Positions 52,962 through 62,186 of a DNA stretch of 64,000 bases are shown here, piece by piece. Location of the stretch: assembly GCF_000425485.1 (NCBI RefSeq), contig NZ_KE384383.1:124117-188116 (forward strand), given 5' to 3'. Positions within the stretch are counted from its first letter, which is position 1. Each line of letters starts with the position of its first letter. The stretch comes from Flavobacterium tegetincola DSM 22377 (GTDB taxonomy: Bacteria > Bacteroidota > Bacteroidia > Flavobacteriales > Flavobacteriaceae). The notes beneath the pieces are model-generated. The model was not told the DNA's origin. It saw only the letters and a program-made list of their open reading frames with translations, and searched no databases. The translations under genes and the position numbers were made by a program.

Positions 52962-53540
52962 ATGAGGTTAGCTAAAAGTGGAATTATTGAAATTGTTTTA
53001 GCAGTAGTAATCATTGCTGTTTCGTTCAGTGATGCTTCGTCAGTTCTTCCTTACTATGCATTTTTTTTGCCATTACTTTGGATCTTCTTCATGTTATTTG
53101 ACATTAATAAAGCAAGAAAAAATTTGAGAAATAAACCTGAAAACGAAATTAGAATAAGTAGTACTAATGATAGTTATTTTAATATCTTACCTTTTATTTT
53201 AGGTCCGATACTTTGTGGAGTGTCACTTTTACTATATTTTATAGCTAGTATGAAAAATCCATTAGCGCTTGTATATTCCATTTTGGGTGTAGTGCTTTTT
53301 ATTCAAGGTTTACAAATAATTCCAACAGTAGTTCTCAGCGTTAAAGAGGGTGTTTTGGACTATCAACAGGGTAAAATTCGGAAAAGTATCCTAATCCATG
53401 ATTTAAATTCCTATTTAGTAACAGCAGACAAGATAAGGCTCAACAATCACGAGGTTGAGGTCACGGTTTTTCAACATTTAAAACTTACCAGCGCGGAAAT
53501 TAAATTGACAAATGAATTTTTAGAAAAGTACATCAAATGA
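52962..53540 (+). CDS. Small membrane protein of unknown function
   Basis: 192 residues. Four hydrophobic helices in two pairs (about 7-47 and 70-125), then a soluble part of about 65 residues (EGVLDYQQGKIRKSILIHDLNSYLVTADKIRLNNHEVEV) like a PH-type or bPH2 domain. No catalytic motif. Single gene between divergent sdaA and a convergent peptidase. Confidence 0.6.
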   Translation: MRLAKSGIIEIVLAVVIIAVSFSDASSVLPYYAFFLPLLWIFFMLFDINKARKNLRNKPENEIRISSTNDSYFNILPFILGPILCGVSLLLYFIASMKNPLALVYSILGVVLFIQGLQIIPTVVLSVKEGVLDYQQGKIRKSILIHDLNSYLVTADKIRLNNHEVEVTVFQHLKLTSAEIKLTNEFLEKYIK

Positions 53541-53668
53541 GTTGATATTTTAAATTATTCTGCAAAGAAGAACAATTGTCAATTTGATGTAAAGGGCCCA
53601 TAATTTTATTGAAAGCCAATTCTTAAAATTTGTTCGACAGCATTAATGTAAAGAATGACACAATTAAA

Positions 53669-53697
53669 AAGGGTACAGCTTTAAAAACTGTACCCTT
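53669..53697. terminator. Bidirectional terminator
   Basis: 10-bp stem AAGGGTACAG / CTGTACCCTT, loop of nine, just after the M42 peptidase stop on the minus strand. Confidence 0.75.
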
Positions 53698-53703
53698 ATA
53701 ATT

Positions 53704-54792
53704 TTATTTGAAGTAAGAAAAACTATCCTCGTTTTTCATGTCTAATAAAGTGTGATAAATCAACTGAATCACATTTTCCACATCTTCTCTATGCACCATT
53801 TCCACAGTTGTATGCATATAGCGTAAAGGAAGTGAAATTAACGCCGAAGCCACACCACCATTACTATAAGCAAAAGCATCTGTGTCTGTCCCCGTTACTC
53901 TTGAGGAAGCATTGCGTTGAAAAGGAATCTTATTCTTTTCTGCGGTGTCAATAATCAATTCCCTTAATTTATTTTGCACCGCTGGAGCATACGTAATTAC
54001 TGGACCAGCTCCAATTTTAGTTTCGCCTTGGGTTTTCTTATCGATCATTGGCGTTGTAGTATCGTGGCAAACATCAGTTACAATGGCAACATTAGGTTTG
54101 ATGGTTTGCGTAATCATTTCGGCACCACGAAGACCCACTTCTTCCTGAACAGAATTGGTAATGTAAAGTCCGAATGGTAAAGTTTGTTTGTTTTCGTGCA
54201 ATAATCGGGCAACTTCTGCAATCATAAAACCACCCATACGGTTGTCAATAGCACGACACACAAATTTATTTTCGTTTAAAATCATGAATTCATCCGGGTA
54301 CGTAATGACACAACCCACGTGAACGCCTGCTGCTAAAACTTGCTCTTTGTTTTCACAACCGATGTCAATGAATATGTTATCTAGTTTAGCACTTTCTTCT
54401 TTTTCTCCTTTACGGGTATGAATTGCTGGCCAACCAAACACACCTTTTACAATTCCTTTCTTAGTATGAATATTCACGCGTTTTGAAGGTGCAATCTGAT
54501 GATCGGAACCTCCATTTCGGATCACGTAAATCAATCCGTCTTCGGTAATGTAGTTTACATACCAAGAAATTTCGTCTGCATGTCCTTCAATAACCACTTT
54601 GTAAGGAGCGTCAGGATTAATAACTCCCACAGCCGTTCCGTATGTATCTGTAATAAAAGTATCCACGTAAGGACGTAAATAATCCATCCAAATTTTTTGT
54701 CCTTCTGCCTCAAATCCAGTTGGAGAAGCATTGTTTAAATAGTTCTCTAAAAATGAAAGTGAACTGTCTTTCAATATTGATTTTGTACTCAT
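53704..54792 (-). CDS. M42-family metallopeptidase (aminopeptidase)
   Basis: 362 residues. Two-metal site residues are visible: EGHADE, AIDNRMGG (bridging Asp), NSVQEEVGLRGAE (catalytic and metal Glu pair), TDVCHDTTTP and MHTTVEMVHREDV (last His). The fold and order match M42 glutamyl/leucyl aminopeptidases, which form tetrahedral 12-mers that trim peptides in the cytoplasm. Full length. It is divergent from the DUF4294 gene, whose promoter lies in the 90 bp between. Confidence 0.93.
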   Translation of the reverse strand: MSTKSILKDSSLSFLENYLNNASPTGFEAEGQKIWMDYLRPYVDTFITDTYGTAVGVINPDAPYKVVIEGHADEISWYVNYITEDGLIYVIRNGGSDHQIAPSKRVNIHTKKGIVKGVFGWPAIHTRKGEKEESAKLDNIFIDIGCENKEQVLAAGVHVGCVITYPDEFMILNENKFVCRAIDNRMGGFMIAEVARLLHENKQTLPFGLYITNSVQEEVGLRGAEMITQTIKPNVAIVTDVCHDTTTPMIDKKTQGETKIGAGPVITYAPAVQNKLRELIIDTAEKNKIPFQRNASSRVTGTDTDAFAYSNGGVASALISLPLRYMHTTVEMVHREDVENVIQLIYHTLLDMKNEDSFSYFK

Positions 54793-54818
54793 AATTAAAA
54801 TTTTTGCTAAAGTATAAA

Positions 54819-54847
54819 TTTGGCATTACAGTTGTATGGTACTTTTG
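54819..54847 (+). promoter_or_regulatory. Predicted promoter of the DUF4294 gene
   Basis: TTTG (54819-54822), 17-bp spacer, TACTTTTG (54840-54847): full consensus. The ATG at 54882 follows 34 bp later. This rules out the upstream in-frame ATG at 54804, which lies before the promoter. Confidence 0.65.
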
Positions 54848-54881
54848 CATAAATTTGGCTCAAACTAAAACGGAAATCAGC

Positions 54882-55574
54882 ATGTTAAGAAAGTATGTAC
54901 TTTTTATCGGAATCCTTCTTGCGACTTTTACTTCAAAAGCGCAAGTAATTGATCATCGCGACGATTACCTTAAAGAAAAGGATACAGTTTTAGGTGTTGC
55001 CATTGAATTGGAAGAAGTAATTATTGACAAAAATCAAATTAAGATCAGCGAGGATGCTCGAAAAAGATTTTTGATTTTACAAAGAAGGGTTTATAAGGTT
55101 TATCCTTTTGCCAAAACCGCTTCAGAACGTTTAGTTCTATTAAACAAGGGAATGGAAGGTTTAAAAACCAATCGAGAGAAGAAAAAGTACTTTAAAATTA
55201 CCGAAGATTATTTGACCAACGAGTTTGAATCGCAACTTAAAAAGCTATCGCGCAAAGACGGACAGATTTTAGTAAAATTAATTCACCGTCAAACAGGAAC
55301 TACCACTTTTACTTTAATAAAAACATTGAAATCAGGCTGGAAAGCATTCTGGTCCAATTCTACTGCTCGTGTTTTTGACATCAACTTAAAAACAGAATAT
55401 GATCCGATGACAGTTTATGAAGATTATCTAATTGAAACTATCATTGATAGGGCTTTTAAAAGTCGAAGACTTGTTCCACAAGCTGCTGCAAAACCTATCG
55501 ACGTGGAGGAAATGTCTGACTTGTGGATTGAAAAAATCATGAAACAAAAAAAGAAAGTCTTAGAAGATAAGTAA
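54882..55574 (+). CDS. Exported DUF4294 protein
   Basis: 230 residues from the ATG at 54882, giving a signal peptide (MLRKYVLFIGILLATFTSKAQ). The family pattern is clear: RFLILQRRVYKVYPFAKTASERLVLLNKGMEGLK, YLTNEFESQLKKLSRKDGQILVKLIHRQTGTTTFTLIKTLKSGWKAFWSNSTARVFD, in overlapping stretches. DUF4294 is nearly confined to Bacteroidota and is probably periplasmic; function unknown. Confidence 0.85.
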   Translation: MLRKYVLFIGILLATFTSKAQVIDHRDDYLKEKDTVLGVAIELEEVIIDKNQIKISEDARKRFLILQRRVYKVYPFAKTASERLVLLNKGMEGLKTNREKKKYFKITEDYLTNEFESQLKKLSRKDGQILVKLIHRQTGTTTFTLIKTLKSGWKAFWSNSTARVFDINLKTEYDPMTVYEDYLIETIIDRAFKSRRLVPQAAAKPIDVEEMSDLWIEKIMKQKKKVLEDK

Positions 55575-55607
55575 TCGTAATCAAATTGGTGATCAGAAGA
55601 TTATGAG

Positions 55608-56651
55608 CTAGTTTGTAATTGCTGGAAAGTATTTTTTTCGCAGCCAAAAAGAGACTTTTACTAAAAATATCAAAGCAGGAACTTCTACTAAGGGGCCAAT
55701 TACACCTACAAATGCTTGTCCTGAATTTAAACCAAATACGGCAATAGCAACGGCAATTGCTAACTCAAAGTTGTTTCCCGCTGCCGTAAATGCTACTGAA
55801 GCTGTTTTATCGTAAGGGCTTCCTGCCGCTTTGGTCATGAAAAATCCGATGAGAAACATCACTATAAAGTAAATCAGCAGTGGAATTGCAATTAATAAAA
55901 CATCCATTGGAATGGCTACAATTAAGGCTCCTTTAAGCGAAAACATAACCACAATTGTAAATAAAAGTGCAATTAAAGTCAGAGGCGAAATCATTGGAAT
56001 GAACTTCGTATTGTACCAATCTAAACCTTTTTGCTGCACTAAAATCCAGCGACTTGCGATTCCCATTACAAACGGAATTCCCAAATATATAGCAACACTT
56101 TCCGCAATAGTTTGAATAGAAATGGATACAAGTGCTCCTTCAAATCCAAAATAGGGAGGAAGGACAGTGATGAAAAGCCACGCGTAAAAACTGTAGGCAA
56201 AAACTTGAAAAACACTATTTAAAGCAACTAATCCCGCTCCATATTCACTACTTCCTTCGGCTAATTCATTCCAAACCAAAACCATCGCAATGCATCGCGC
56301 CAATCCAATTAGGATCAATCCAACCATATATTCAGGGTAATCTCTCAAAAAGGTCAGTGCCAGAACAAACATCAAAACAGGACCAATAATCCAATTTAAA
56401 ACCAATGAAATTGAAAGTATTTTGGTGTTTTTAAAAACGCTGGGAAGTAAACTGTAATTTACTTTTGCTAATGGTGGGTACATCATTAAAATCAGTCCGA
56501 TTGCAATGGGAATGTTGGTTGTTCCGCTGCTGAAGCGCTCTATAAAATCAGGCGTATTTGGAAAAAAATATCCAATGCTGACGCCTATCGCCATGGCTGC
56601 AAAAATCCATAAAGTCAGGTTTTTATCTAGAAAACTTAGTTGCTTTGTCAT
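55608..56651 (-). CDS. arsB: Arsenite efflux transporter, Acr3 family
   Basis: 347 residues with about ten membrane helices. Family marks are [18 protein letters not shown] (the conserved Cys of Acr3 in helix 4), FVMGIASRW and [19 protein letters not shown] in helix 9. It pumps arsenite (and antimonite in some forms) out of the cell. Its start overlaps the end of the arsenate reductase gene by 29 bp, so the two are translated together. Confidence 0.93.
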   Translation of the reverse strand: MTKQLSFLDKNLTLWIFAAMAIGVSIGYFFPNTPDFIERFSSGTTNIPIAIGLILMMYPPLAKVNYSLLPSVFKNTKILSISLVLNWIIGPVLMFVLALTFLRDYPEYMVGLILIGLARCIAMVLVWNELAEGSSEYGAGLVALNSVFQVFAYSFYAWLFITVLPPYFGFEGALVSISIQTIAESVAIYLGIPFVMGIASRWILVQQKGLDWYNTKFIPMISPLTLIALLFTIVVMFSLKGALIVAIPMDVLLIAIPLLIYFIVMFLIGFFMTKAAGSPYDKTASVAFTAAGNNFELAIAVAIAVFGLNSGQAFVGVIGPLVEVPALIFLVKVSFWLRKKYFPAITN

Positions 56652-57282
56652 GTCTAATCGTTGTAATTTGAGAAAAAACGTATTTCATTTCGGTTGCTAT
56701 TAGCAAACTTGATTCTTGGTATTTTGCCGATTGAAGAGGTGTGTCGTCAAATGCTTTTGGATCATCATAAGTAATAGGAATTCGAGCGGAAGCGCCACTA
56801 ATAAAGGGACAACCGCCATCTGCTTGTGAACATGTCATGATTGCAGCAAATTCTGATTTTGGATTAAAAGTGGCATCAAGTTTCTTAGAAAATCCAATAA
56901 TTGGTTTGGCATTGTTTGCAAATTTTATACTGTAAATTGGATTTTCAGTATTGGCAATTGCAGAGATTTCAAAACCGCTATTTCTTAAAGTTTCAATTAT
57001 GAGTGGAAATACAGCCGTGGATTCGGTACCTCCAGAGTAAGCGTCGATATTTTTTATTTTAAAATAAAAAGCCATCGTTTGAGCCCAAACCTGAGTAAGG
57101 TGACTTCTACGGGAATTATGAGTGCAAATAAAATGCAGTCTATTGTCTTGATTAGTATTTACATTTTGCTGAATGAAAGCAATTAAAGGGGCAAGTAATT
57201 TTCTGCGTTCGATGGAAACTGTTTTAACATCAATTGATTCGATGTAATTTTCCAATTTGGAATTTAAAGTAGATAGTGCCAT
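56623..57282 (-). CDS. arsC: Arsenate reductase, low-molecular-weight phosphatase (ArsC/Wzb) type
   Basis: 219 residues. The phosphatase loop is Cys53 to Arg59 (CTHNSRRS), and [12 protein letters not shown] supplies the resolving cysteines of the thioredoxin-coupled family. It has about 45 extra residues in front and is longer than the 130-140 residues of classical ArsC, as usual in flavobacteria. It reduces arsenate to arsenite for export by the overlapping Acr3 pump. No arsR lies next to it. Confidence 0.88.
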   Translation of the reverse strand: MALSTLNSKLENYIESIDVKTVSIERRKLLAPLIAFIQQNVNTNQDNRLHFICTHNSRRSHLTQVWAQTMAFYFKIKNIDAYSGGTESTAVFPLIIETLRNSGFEISAIANTENPIYSIKFANNAKPIIGFSKKLDATFNPKSEFAAIMTCSQADGGCPFISGASARIPITYDDPKAFDDTPLQSAKYQESSLLIATEMKYVFSQITTIRHDKATKFSR

Positions 57283-57295
57283 ATGTTGTATTTGT

Positions 57296-57307
57296 ATATT
57301 GCAATAT
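57296..57307. promoter_or_regulatory. Candidate operator of the arsenic operon
   Basis: Perfect 12-bp palindrome ATATTGCAATAT, 13 bp upstream of the arsC ATG, within a longer imperfect dyad. Inferred to bind an ArsR-type repressor encoded elsewhere. Confidence 0.4.
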
Positions 57308-57371
57308 TACGATAAACTTTTTAAACACAAAGATCTTCTAATATGAAGTTTGTGTTAATTTGCTGAAAGTC

Positions 57372-58208
57372 TTATTTTACGGTATTCTTCCTTATCATAC
57401 TTTTCCCTGTAAACTTTTTCAATTGAATGGTTGGTTCGCCAAACAATTCAATTTCGGAATTGGCAAAAGCATTAATTACGCAATTGGTTTCTACAAATAG
57501 ACTGGTTTCGCTATAACCTTCAGCAAGAATCTCTGCGTTTTTGGTGGTAAGTTTTTTTCCAATTAATCTGGCGTTGTTATCCATGCGTAATTTCAAATCA
57601 ATCACGTCTCCTTCTAAAGTGGTTTTGCTTTTCTGGTATTGATCTAATTTTAATTCCGTCGTTGCAACTAACGCTTTTAAAGTTGCGTTTTTTGTCAAAA
57701 TAAAGTGTATTTTCTCCGTTTTAGAATTCAATTCTACTTCGGCATCATCATTCATCTCAATTGAAGCAGTTTTGGATTTTAAATTCAGATATAATTTCGC
57801 CTTTTTATTAATTACAAAATTCACGTCTTCCAGAACCATTTCGTCCAAGACCATTAGTTTAGCTTCGTCTGTGGCTTCGATTTTTTTCAGCGCTTCTGTG
57901 TAATAAATTTTCACTTCAAATTTTTTGAAACTTTTTAATCTATTGTTCATCGAAATGGTCAAGCGTCCTGAATTGTTGGCCACTTTTAAAGCTTCGTGTA
58001 AATTGTCGTCTGCTTCTAATTCAATTCCGGTACTGTCCGCTTTAATTAAGGAAACGGTAATGCCGTCCTGAACTAGCAATGAAGAAAAAACTGCAGTTAC
58101 TTGTTCTTCGGTGGTAACTACCTTAGAACCTTTTAATTTTTCTGATTTTTGTGCAAATGATAATGAACTGATACATAGGAACACAAGTAGCGTAATAGTC
58201 TGCTTCAT
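57372..58208 (-). CDS. Exported GIN-domain (DUF2807) protein
   Basis: 278 residues with a signal peptide (MKQTITLLVFLCISSLSFAQ). The body is a right-handed or beta-roll-like series of strands (VVTTEEQVTAVFSSLLVQDGITVSLIKAD … LEADDNLHEALKV) typical of DUF2807. It is less repetitive than the two GIN lipoproteins upstream and is not a lipoprotein. Last gene of the PspC-PadR operon region; role unknown, probably linked to the cell envelope. Confidence 0.75.
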   Translation of the reverse strand: MKQTITLLVFLCISSLSFAQKSEKLKGSKVVTTEEQVTAVFSSLLVQDGITVSLIKADSTGIELEADDNLHEALKVANNSGRLTISMNNRLKSFKKFEVKIYYTEALKKIEATDEAKLMVLDEMVLEDVNFVINKKAKLYLNLKSKTASIEMNDDAEVELNSKTEKIHFILTKNATLKALVATTELKLDQYQKSKTTLEGDVIDLKLRMDNNARLIGKKLTTKNAEILAEGYSETSLFVETNCVINAFANSEIELFGEPTIQLKKFTGKSMIRKNTVK

Positions 58209-58271
58209 ATTAAAGGGATGTTTATTACAAATATAAAAAAAAATAACGCCTTTTACAGCGCTATTAGTACT

Positions 58272-58922
58272 TTAATCTCTTTTGACGCTTCCGCCCGAAT
58301 TTTCTTGTTTGTCAATGCTTTTAGGAACATTTGTATATTTAATGGTGGCTCCGCTTGTTGCTTTTGCTTTAAGATGTTGTACTGGATGAATTGTTGTGGA
58401 ACTTCCAGAAGTTGCCTGAGCATCTACTACTTCGACGATTAAATTTCGCGCGTCAATAGTGCTTCCACTTGTGGCTGAAGTCACTGCTTTATTCGCTGTA
58501 CCTGAAACGTGTAAGTCGCTTCCGCTAGTGGATTCCATTCTTACTGTATTCGCATCGACGGAAATTTTAATTGTACTTCCACTCGTAGAACTTAAAGTTA
58601 ACAATTCGGACTTGAAGGTATTTGCACTTTTAATTGTAGCGCCACTTGTGGACTTCAAACTGCTAATCAACGGTAAACTAACCCTAACTTCCGGATTTTT
58701 TGAAGTACGAAATGCACTTGACCGAGTAACCACTAAAACGCCATTTTGTAATTTTGTAGCAATTAAGGATTGGATGTTTTCGTCTGTCTTTACTTCAATT
58801 GAATGGTTTTCACTTTGTGAAACAACTAAATCAATACCAGAACTCACTTCAATATTTTCAAATGTTCCTTCAACGGTTCGAGTTTGTGTAGACACAATTC
58901 CATTGCCTTGTACGCTTTCCAT
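58272..58922 (-). CDS. GIN-domain (DUF2807) protein, frameshifted from its signal peptide
   Basis: 216 residues if read from the ATG at 58922. The repeated STSGSTIK / TSGSDLHV strands form the GIN fold, about half identical by eye to the GIN lipoprotein encoded just upstream (59100-59837); both end in SGGSV. From this ATG the protein has no export signal. The codons just upstream stay open and encode a lipoprotein signal whose ATG at 59038 is one base out of frame (see next entry). Confidence 0.75.
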   Translation of the reverse strand: MESVQGNGIVSTQTRTVEGTFENIEVSSGIDLVVSQSENHSIEVKTDENIQSLIATKLQNGVLVVTRSSAFRTSKNPEVRVSLPLISSLKSTSGATIKSANTFKSELLTLSSTSGSTIKISVDANTVRMESTSGSDLHVSGTANKAVTSATSGSTIDARNLIVEVVDAQATSGSSTTIHPVQHLKAKATSGATIKYTNVPKSIDKQENSGGSVKRD

Positions 58923-59038
58923 ATTATTTCCGTCACTACCTGGAAGACCGTCGACCCCTTTAGTAACATAGCAAGAAGTAGCAGAAAATAGCGCAATGGC
59001 AAAGACAAATAATAGAACTAATCGACTTATTTTTTCAT
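58923..59038 (-). other. Lipoprotein signal peptide separated by a one-base frameshift in an A run
   Basis: On the minus strand ATG (59036-59038) is followed by six A (59030-59035) and then TAA. With seven A the frame would read MKKISRLVLL…FSATSC (a perfect lipobox) and run on into the GIN protein of 58272-58922. Six A instead ends translation after three codons. Confidence 0.75.
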
Positions 59039-59099
59039 TTTAAATTGTATTTCAGACAAATATAAAAAAAATAGCTCCTTTTACAGAGCTATTAAATTA

Positions 59100-59837
59100 T
59101 TATTCTGGGCCAACGCTTCCGCCAGAACTTTCTTCTTTTTCAATCCTTTTTGGAACATTGGTGTACGTTATATCACCACCGCTTGACGCTTTTCCTTTTA
59201 AAAGTAAAATAGGATAAACAGTTGTTGAACTTCCTGACGATACCTGTGCATACACTTCATTGGCCATTAAATTTTCTGCATCAATAGCACTTCCGCTGGA
59301 TGAACTGGTTTCTGCTTTCAATGCTTTTCCCTGCACTTTCATTTCGCTACCACTAGACGATTCCATGCTGATGTAATCGGCTTCCACTTCAATGTTTACT
59401 TCACTTCCGCTTGACGAATCAACACTAAGGGAAGTCGATTTTAATACAGTACCGCTCGATAATGTGGAACCACTTGTAGATTTCAATCCGCTTATAATTG
59501 GTAAACTAACGCGTATCAAAGGAGTGCTTTTTGTGTCAAATTGTCCGTTGGAACGGATAATTAAAACACCATTTATTACTTCTGTTGTAATTAAAGATTG
59601 AATGTTTTCGTCAATTTTTACGGTAACTGATGTGGTTTCTTTTTGCTCTACAATTACTTCAAGACCTGTGTTTACTTCTATCTTTTCGAATTTTTCTGTG
59701 ATTACACGATTTTGAGTGATCACGTTTCCATTTCCATCTTCTCCACTAAAATCAACGGAATAATTGCATGAGGTAAGCGATAGCACAAAGAGAAAAGCGA
59801 TTACTGTTTTTCCCAAAAATATATTTTTGATTTTCAT
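59100..59837 (-). CDS. GIN-domain (DUF2807) lipoprotein
   Basis: 245 residues. Lipobox FVLSLTSCNYS (Cys24). The body has the full set of GIN strands (FEKIEVNTGLEVIVEQ, STSGSTLSSG, SSSGSEVNIEVEADYISMESSSGSEMKV, SSGSSTTVYPI) in a serine/glycine-rich ladder. It is a tandem paralogue of 58272-58922. It starts 2 bp after the PspC gene and so belongs to that operon. Probably on the periplasmic or outer face of the envelope; function unknown. Confidence 0.85.
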   Translation of the reverse strand: MKIKNIFLGKTVIAFLFVLSLTSCNYSVDFSGEDGNGNVITQNRVITEKFEKIEVNTGLEVIVEQKETTSVTVKIDENIQSLITTEVINGVLIIRSNGQFDTKSTPLIRVSLPIISGLKSTSGSTLSSGTVLKSTSLSVDSSSGSEVNIEVEADYISMESSSGSEMKVQGKALKAETSSSSGSAIDAENLMANEVYAQVSSGSSTTVYPILLLKGKASSGGDITYTNVPKRIEKEESSGGSVGPE

Positions 59838-59839
59838 AA

Positions 59840-61573
59840 TTAATTGGTTTTGATGATTATTCCGTTTCCGTCAATTTTTAATTCGGTTGTTTTAGAATTT
59901 ACTTTTTCACTAGTGATGATTTCTTTTCCGTTCACTTTCAAAATAACTTCCCTAATGGTATCCGAGGTTGTCTCGTTATCGTTGTTCAAATCTCCAAATT
60001 CACTTCCAGAAATTGTACAATTCAAACAATTTACTTGCGAATTTCCAACTTGGTACACATAATCAGTGGAGTTGGTACGCAAATTAAAGAAATCTTCATC
60101 CGAATCATTATATTCTTCTACAGAACGATCTACTTTAAACAACGCGCCTTCCGGCAAATATAAAATAAGTTGCACTTCTTGATCTCTAAATTTATGTTGA
60201 AAAGCACTCACGAAATAGTTGTCTAGAATCAACTGGTTGTTTTCAAATTTGAAACCGTATTCAATTTTTTCTGATTTTGATTTTGCAACTCCCAAATCAC
60301 GTCCTTTTGCTTTTTTCTCGACTTGCAAATACGGTTGTGCTTCATCTGTTTTTACAATTACCAATTCCACATTATTAGAGTACAATACGCGTTGGTCTGC
60401 TGCATTTTGAACCACTCTGAAATCGGTTTGGTCGTCTACGGTATTGGCATAAAAATCATTGTGGACGAATTTAATTTGTAACGTGTCTTTTGGATTCATT
60501 GTCAATACTTTCTTACTGACTACGCGACCTTGCGTAGAATATTCCATCATTTGATTGACACCAATAGAGATCAACAATCCGATAGAAATGAGCCATAAAG
60601 CAAATAACGTATAATTGACCACATTTCCCAAAGATTTCATATTGGTAATCAATAATTTAAAACCTAAAATCATCAAGTAGAAAAAAGGTATTCCTACGGC
60701 AAAAAAGATAAGTAATCCAAAAGTCCAAACCGGGAAGTCCGAAAAATTACCGGCTTGAATGAAGTCGCTCCATGGAAATTCAACAAAAGCAGAAGTTCCT
60801 AAAGTAAAGATTCCAATAAGCAACATAACTAAAATGGGCAATGCCGAAAGTATGAGGATAACACCAAGAATTTTTGCAAAAACATTAAAGATACTCATGA
60901 ACACTTTTCCAGCATTGGAAGCAATTCTATCGGCACCCGTTTTTACTTGATTTCCCATTTCATCGTAGTTTACGTTTCTGATTTTCTCCGAAACATTGTC
61001 AAACTCTTCTCTGACTTTTTTTTCGATATTGGAAATGTTAACAGGTTCGCCTGTCATTTCTAGTTTCTCAGAAGTTGTAACTGCTTCTGGCATCACAATC
61101 CATAAAATAATGTAAGCCAATAATCCAGTACCGTAGAAGAAAAAGAGTACCAAGAACAAAATACGAATCCACACTTTATCAATGCCAAAATAATGACCCA
61201 AACCTGCTAAAACACCGCCAATCATTCCGCCGTCTTTATCGCGGTATAATTTTTTAACCGCTCTGTTTTGGTAAGTGTAATTTGCTTTTGGTTCTTCAGC
61301 ATCATCGTTATCAATGCGGTAATCCTCTGGTTGACCCATAACGGCAATTACTTCGTCCAACTCTCTCAAACTAATCACTTGCTTTCCGTTTGAATGCTTT
61401 TCAGCAAATAATTCGGCAATCCGCATTTCAATATCTTTGATAATTTCGTCCTGACCGTTTGAATTGGTCAATGAGCGTTTTATAGCTTCAAAGTAGCGCG
61501 ACAATTTTTGGTATGCATCTTCGTCAATGTAGAAGAACATTCCGCCTAAATTTATATTTACAGTTTTGTTCAT
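59840..61573 (-). CDS. PspC-domain membrane protein
   Basis: 577 residues. An N-terminal helical region (about 1-85, MNKTVNINLGGMFFYIDEDAYQKLSRYFEAIK and the following MRIAELFAEKH) precedes the PspC domain (KLYRDKDGGMIGGVLAGLGHYFGIDKVWIRILFLVLFF, given here in overlapping parts). Four more helices follow (about 225-355), then a periplasmic beta part related to GIN domains. PspC proteins sense or buffer envelope stress. The gene is 6 bp from the PadR gene in front. Confidence 0.88.
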   Translation of the reverse strand: MNKTVNINLGGMFFYIDEDAYQKLSRYFEAIKRSLTNSNGQDEIIKDIEMRIAELFAEKHSNGKQVISLRELDEVIAVMGQPEDYRIDNDDAEEPKANYTYQNRAVKKLYRDKDGGMIGGVLAGLGHYFGIDKVWIRILFLVLFFFYGTGLLAYIILWIVMPEAVTTSEKLEMTGEPVNISNIEKKVREEFDNVSEKIRNVNYDEMGNQVKTGADRIASNAGKVFMSIFNVFAKILGVILILSALPILVMLLIGIFTLGTSAFVEFPWSDFIQAGNFSDFPVWTFGLLIFFAVGIPFFYLMILGFKLLITNMKSLGNVVNYTLFALWLISIGLLISIGVNQMMEYSTQGRVVSKKVLTMNPKDTLQIKFVHNDFYANTVDDQTDFRVVQNAADQRVLYSNNVELVIVKTDEAQPYLQVEKKAKGRDLGVAKSKSEKIEYGFKFENNQLILDNYFVSAFQHKFRDQEVQLILYLPEGALFKVDRSVEEYNDSDEDFFNLRTNSTDYVYQVGNSQVNCLNCTISGSEFGDLNNDNETTSDTIREVILKVNGKEIITSEKVNSKTTELKIDGNGIIIKTN

Positions 61574-61579
61574 GACTTA

Positions 61580-61909
61580 TTATTTTTGAGTTGTGATTAT
61601 GGTTACAGCATCTGAAAGTTCCGTCCAAGTGCCATTTAATTCGGTTAAAAAAGTGTGTCCTATTTCAGTCAATCCGTAGTATTTTCTAGGAGGTCCAGAA
61701 GTAGATTCTTCCCAACGGTAGTTGAGCAATCCGTCGTTTTTAAGTCGTGTAAGTAAAGGATAAATGGTTCCTTCCACAACTAGCAATTTGGCGTTTTTAA
61801 GTGTTTCTAATATTTCAGAAGTATAGGCATCTTTCTCTTTTAAAACCGATAAGATGCAAAACTCCAAAACACCTTTCCGCATTTGGGCTTTTGTGTTTTC
61901 TATATTCAT
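61580..61909 (-). CDS. PadR-family transcriptional regulator
   Basis: 109 residues: winged helix (KGVLEFCILSVLKEKDAYTSEILETLKN … TIYPLLTRLKNDGLL … GPPRKYYGLTEIG) with the C-terminal dimer helix. It matches the short PadR form that in Bacteroidota precedes PspC/GIN genes and probably represses this operon. Confidence 0.92.
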   Translation of the reverse strand: MNIENTKAQMRKGVLEFCILSVLKEKDAYTSEILETLKNAKLLVVEGTIYPLLTRLKNDGLLNYRWEESTSGPPRKYYGLTEIGHTFLTELNGTWTELSDAVTIITTQK

Positions 61910-61921
61910 GATTGTCTTTTG

Positions 61922-62131
61922 TTAAATCGTTGCTCTTTCATTTTCAATTTTCATTTTGGCGTCCTTTTGAAACAAATAGGTATTTTGTTTACTATGGAAA
62001 TTAGTGGTATTAGCTTCCCATTTGGCTTCTAAACAGACTTTTGATTTTGGATAAACTGTCTGGCGTACTTGTGCTGTCGTTGCAAAAATTCCTGTGATGA
62101 GTAGGGTTGCTGTGATGATTACTTGTAACAT
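61922..62131 (-). CDS. Small exported protein
   Basis: 69 residues with a signal peptide (MLQVIITATLLITGIFATTAQ) and a mature part of about 48 residues without a recognised family. It lies 12 bp before the PadR gene and 55 bp after the DUF4870 gene. One cysteine; function unknown. Confidence 0.5.
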   Translation of the reverse strand: MLQVIITATLLITGIFATTAQVRQTVYPKSKVCLEAKWEANTTNFHSKQNTYLFQKDAKMKIENERATI

Positions 62132-62186
62132 AATTGTTCGGATTTTGATTGATGATTGTTATTGTTAAGCGTGATGCACTCTAATT

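Noticed and set aside
54804-54881. In-frame ATG 26 codons upstream in the DUF4294 gene
   Set aside because: It lies before the predicted promoter and would hide the signal peptide that starts at 54882.
55608-57282. Toxin/defence island around the arsenic genes
   Set aside because: Clear Acr3 and ArsC motifs explain the genes; no defence-type nuclease or NTPase is nearby.
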